From assembly GCA_024114885.1 (NCBI GenBank), contig CP099431.1:372001-436000 (forward strand): a stretch of 64,000 nt of DNA. Direction: 5' to 3'. Shown here in pieces: positions 59,901 to 64,000 of the stretch; within the stretch, counting starts at the first letter, position 1, and each line of letters opens with the position of its first letter. The notes below the pieces were generated by a model. The model was not told the DNA's origin. It was given only the letters and a program-made list of their open reading frames with translations, and did no database searches. The position numbers were made by a program, and so were the translations under genes. This stretch comes from Septoria linicola. Lineage: Eukaryota; Ascomycota; Dothideomycetes; Mycosphaerellales; Mycosphaerellaceae.

Positions 59901-62900
59901 TACTTCTTCTTTAAGCTCTATTAGTAGCTAGCGTATATAACTCTCTCTTTCTTCTTAAGTTATTACTAATAGCTTACTAATAAAGATCTATAGATACTTA
60001 TACCTAGGTAGAAGGCCTAGTTCTATAACCTTCTCTATTAGTAGTAGTACTTCTTCTAGTTTAACCTAATCTAGAACTAGCTTTAGGTTTTCTTATAGAA
60101 AGGTATATTTCTTAAGGTCTATCCTCTTATAGATATACTCCTATTTAGAGCTATCTAGTTCCTTAAGCTTATATAATATACCTCTCTATAATACTTTAGA
60201 TACTCTAAAAGCGCCTTCCTATCTAAATATAAGCTTATAGGAGAAGCTAGTTTTTAACTTAGAGTAGTATACTAATACGAGATCTCCTTCCTTTAGTACT
60301 ATAAGATCTATATAGCGATATTTATCGAAGTACGCCTTATTCTATTCTTAGAGACGCTATTAACGTAGTCGTCCTTCTTCTATAGTCGTTTCTATAGCTT
60401 CTAGGGCCTAAGCTCGAATCGTAAGAAGCTCTACTCTAGTCTTAACCTTACTCTAATCTATAATCTAGAAGGTATAGTATTCTAGCTCGATTAGTAGTAC
60501 TACGTCACGCCTAATTATTACCTCTAATAGTATTAGGCCGGTAGTAGAGACTATTATCGTCCTCTCTACCTATAGAACTACTAGAATATAGTTACGAATC
60601 GTATAAAGGCCGCTATTAGAAAGCTTTAAGTAAGCGTCTAATATTATCTTATAGCTGACTTTAACGATAGCGTTAGACTAAGAGTAGTATAGCGAAATAT
60701 TAATACGTTTAATACTATACGATAGTAGTAGCTTCTCTATATTACTAAGGTTAGTCTTATAGTTATCGAGGATAACTTCTATAGCGGCACTCTACTAGTA
60801 AAAGATCTCTTCCTATATAAACCTTACTATCTATACTAAGGAGATACTCTTCGCTAGGTACTAGAATATACGTACTTCTAGCTAGCGCGATAGAGATTCG
60901 CGTATAACTATTAACGAACAGTTCTTCGAGATATATAAGCTATCGATATACTACCGCTAGCCGACTATAACTTAGAGCGGGATTTATAGCTCTCTAGGTA
61001 CCTATCTCTTATACTAAAGACTATAAATAGTATATTACTAAATAGCGAGCGAGATTGAAGCCTAAACTCTATCCTACTACTATCGTTTCTAGATAAGGTT
61101 ATACGTCTATTTAGCGCTACGATAACTATTCTTATAATAGTATACCTTAATAATACGAGCTCGCGCTTTAGGTTTATTAATAACTCGCTATAGGGGTCTA
61201 GCTACTCGCTCTTAGCGCTAGAGCTAGTTGTTCTTAATATAAAATAGCTAATACTTCTTTCTTAACCGCTTATACTCGTTATTAGAAACTCTCTTAGGTC
61301 TTTATATTCGTATAAGTACGAAAGCGATATTTATTAACTCCTAAGAGTAGATCCTATTAATTATAGATAGCTCGCTCTAAATCACCTATATAAAGAAAGC
61401 GTTAACGTAAAAGATATCGAAGAATTACTCGTTAATTATTAGATCTACGTCTTCTTCCTATTCTATAGCCTCTATATCTTTAGGCGTAGTAGGCTTCCTC
61501 GATAAAGAATCTAGAGCTATATACTTCTTACTAGGAACATATATAACGTTAAAGTCGAAGAGGTAGATCTATACTAGCTAGCGCGTTATTACTATATTTA
61601 GTAAATTAGAGGTAGCCTTATTAAGCTAGTAAACGAGAGTATTTATATTAATCTCTAGTTAGAAGTATACTCTAAATAGCTATAGCTTTAGCTTCTTTAA
61701 TATCTTTAGTACGCTAAGGCATTCGCGCTTTCTAGTATTATACTTAACTTCTACTAGGTTAAATAGGCCGGACTTATACTAAACTAGATAGTAGAGAAGT
61801 AGCTCGTCTCGATTATATTAGGAAAGCGTATATCCCTAACCTTTACTACTCGAATCTACGCCTACGATAATAAGTCCTATCTCTTCTCTATAGTTAAGAG
61901 TAACTAGGGCTAGGGCTGAAACTAGTACCTTTAAGACGACGTCTTTAGCTAGTTAGTGTTCGGTAGTCTATTAAAACTTAGTATCCTTCTATAAGAGTTT
62001 AAATAGTAGAGTAAGGATAATCGTAAAACCTTTAACCTAGACGTAGTAGTACGTAACTACGCTAAGAAAGATTCGAACCTTCTTCTAATTCTCTAGCGTC
62101 GGCTATTTCTTAATCTTCGCTACTCTTGCGAAGTCTAGATAGCGACTATCGATACTAGTAAGGTAACTAACGATTACTAGTTATTCGTAATAGAGCTATA
62201 GCTTATTAAAAGCCACGGTTATATTAGCTCGTTCTATATTATAGAGAACGTCGTCTATAGCTATAATATGTTTAATAATATAATAGTAGAGGCTAGGTTT
62301 AACCTCTTTATTATCGTACTTCGTCTTAGGCTCTTTAATACCGATATTATTAAGGAACAGCTATACCTTATACGAGACATACTCTATAAGGACTTGATTA
62401 ATAATACGAACGAACTAGGTAATAGAATTTATAGCTCCTTATAGTAACGTTGTCTACTATAATAATCCTAGTAGTAAGTCGAAGCCTATAAGGTCTCTAT
62501 ATAATTTATTAAGTAGAATTTAGTTATATCTAGAGAAGATATTAACTAACGAGGCTAGCGCGTAACTAGTAAAGTCCTTAGAGAAACCCTTAGCGTTAGG
62601 TAGCAAGTTTAAGTCTCTTACGGTCACTTGATTAAACTTCTAAGCTACGTTAATTAACCGATACTTCTTTAGCTTACCTACCTCTATCTTCTTACTAATA
62701 AGGAAGTACGGATTTCGATAGGTACTATAGTATAGCTTAAGAGTTCTAGCTTAGATTCGTTATCTTAGTATATCTTCTACTATATACTATAGCGATAGGT
62801 TTAGCTTGAAGCCTAGGTACTACTATAGCTTATAAGGAACCGTCTAAATCTTCTATAGTAGAGTAATATTAGGATTAATTCGGCCTAAATACGTAAAGTC

Positions 62901-63280
62901 CTACGTAAAGGTAGCTTCTCGATTCCTTAGTATATAGTATAACAAATCTAGCTTCTTTAATAGTAGTTCTATACTAGGTTTGAACTTTGTAAGCCGTTTA
63001 GGCGTTAGGCGTAATCTAGGCTCGATCGTCGAGAACCTCTTAGTTAAGTACTTACTATCGTAAGGTCTAGTACTAGGTAGTATAGCTACTTCCTTCTTAA
63101 TATAAGTCTGTCGCTAGTTCTTTAATCCGCTAGGATTTAAGCTATTAGTTATAGTAATATCGGCATTTACTAGTTTAATCTTATTAGTAACTCGCTTATA
63201 AAGAGTATAGGCGCTAATATAATTATCTAGCTTCCGCTACCCTATAGCTTCTTTATTACGAGCTCTCTCTACTACTATAT
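59901..63280 (-). pseudogene. Gypsy E pol: RT, RNase H, integrase
   Basis: Collinear with B 17391-20700 and continuous across 61740, the position where hAT C sits in A. The RT catalytic region is near 62240, RNase H about 61950-61200 and integrase about 61000-59950. Stops throughout. Confidence 0.82.
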
Positions 63281-64000
63281 TAATAGTAGCCGAGATAACG
63301 TACGTCTCTTCGCTAAGCTCGTCGTCTACTTTATTAGAAATAACCTTGTCGTAGAGTCTAGGTTCTTAGATAGCTAGCTCCGCCTCTCTAAGCTTCCTAT
63401 AGGTAATTCTTAAGTATTCGCCTCTATAATTCGAACCCTAGCTCGATTAAGGTACTAGTATAGCCTCTTTAAAACTATACCTAATACTCTAGTATAAGTC
63501 TTGCTCGTTAGTATAAGCTAGCTTAGCTTCGCTAGTAGCTAGTAAAAGCTTCTTAAGTCGGCTATTTTAGCTAAATTTAGCGATATTACCTTCGATAGCT
63601 ACTACTACGAGATAGTTATACTATATTTAAGTCTAGCTATAATTAACCTATCTTAATAGTTCGAGCTACTATCGTAGAGAGGTACTTTATCTAATTAAGT
63701 CTACTATAAAATAGTCTCTAAAGTAAATTACCTTTATATATAATAACTACTACGTAAGGTAGTTAAAGACTTGATTCTCTAGGAGTTTAGAGCTGTTAGT
63801 AACTATAAACGAACACTAGTACTAATCGCTTATCTATCTATACTACTAGTATAGTTTAAAGTATAGTATAGGAGGTACTACGTAATTATTATTTAAAAAG
63901 GTAACTATAGAACGTTCTACTAGCTAACCCTCCTAAGTAGAGTTTTTACCTCTAACTACTAAACCTTATATAGAAAAGGTAGTAGAAGCTTAAAAAGCTT
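63281..64000 (-). pseudogene. Gypsy E pol linker, truncated by the window end
   Basis: Matches the A segment of about 30270-30985 between RT and protease. Protease itself is just beyond the window. Confidence 0.5.

Larger units (their letters stand above)
48484..64000 (-). mobile_element. Ty3/Gypsy LTR retrotransposon E, same family as A and B, runs off the window
   Basis: LTR at 48484-48763 followed by the polypurine tract and the full extra 3' region, without the deletion seen in B. Interrupted at 51421 by copia 2 and resuming at 57726. It continues through integrase and RNase H to RT at the window end. By comparison with A, its Gag, leader and 5' LTR lie outside. It inserted in copia 3. 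Confidence 0.92.

Noticed and set aside
1..64000. tRNA or rRNA genes
   Set aside because: No cloverleaf-compatible or rRNA-like sequence was noticed. The only tRNA-related sequence is the Copia primer-binding site.

Overview
The window is almost entirely transposable-element DNA from a filamentous ascomycete (Pezizomycotina). Outside 36.23-38.67 kb and parts of two Copia elements, the dinucleotides CA and TG are nearly absent while TA and CG remain common. Every frame is full of TAG/TAA stops. This is the signature of repeat-induced point mutation (RIP, CpA to TpA). Genes are still readable when a TAG/TAA stop is treated as a former CAG/CAA/TGG codon, so most calls below are pseudogenes named by residual family motifs. 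The species cannot be named from this; a Dothideomycete-like genome is plausible.

Layout. (1) 1-~36.2 kb is a four-level nest. A hAT transposon (here 'D', 1-1592 and 35028-35830, + strand) is split by a ~13.15-kb Ty3/Gypsy element ('A', LTRs 1593-1872 and 34744-35023, coding on -). A is split inside its RNase H region by a second hAT ('C', about 8441-28712). C is split by a second copy of the Gypsy family ('B', 13944-25487). (2) 36.23-38.67 kb is an island of ordinary, non-RIPed DNA with one plausible minus-strand gene carrying a single in-frame stop and a weaker second candidate. (3) 38.677-44.975 kb is a Ty1/Copia element (copia 1, +), probably inserted in a Tc1/mariner transposon whose DD34E transposase is at 45.05-46.07 kb. 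(4) 46.354-48.483 kb is the 3' part of a heavily RIPed Copia (copia 3, -). It is cut by a third Gypsy copy ('E', 48.484 to beyond the window end), which is itself split by copia 2 (51.422-57.720, -).

The most unusual content is in hAT C. Beside a transposase on the minus strand it carries, on the plus strand, two RIP-degraded but clearly recognisable histone H3-like genes (about 26.47-26.93 and 27.25-28.27 kb). The second has a lysine-rich repetitive N-terminal tail, spliceosomal introns with good consensus, and an in-frame 249-bp duplication of the histone fold. A double motif of the type TAGTCGG-n-TAGTCGG recurs about ten times in C and nowhere else noticed. It falls inside a recognisable intron of the H3-like gene and in probable introns of the minus-strand genes. 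A transposon that captured and kept H3 genes, with a shared intron-borne sequence, is the candidate novel system here.

The Gypsy family encodes, in minus-strand order, leader, Gag, protease, RT, RNase H, integrase and then an unusual extra ~3.6-kb open region before the 3' LTR. B lacks 1.6 kb of that extra region. The Copia family is 6299 bp long in both full copies, with LTRs of about 280 bp, 5-bp target duplications and a primer-binding site of the half-tRNA-iMet type.
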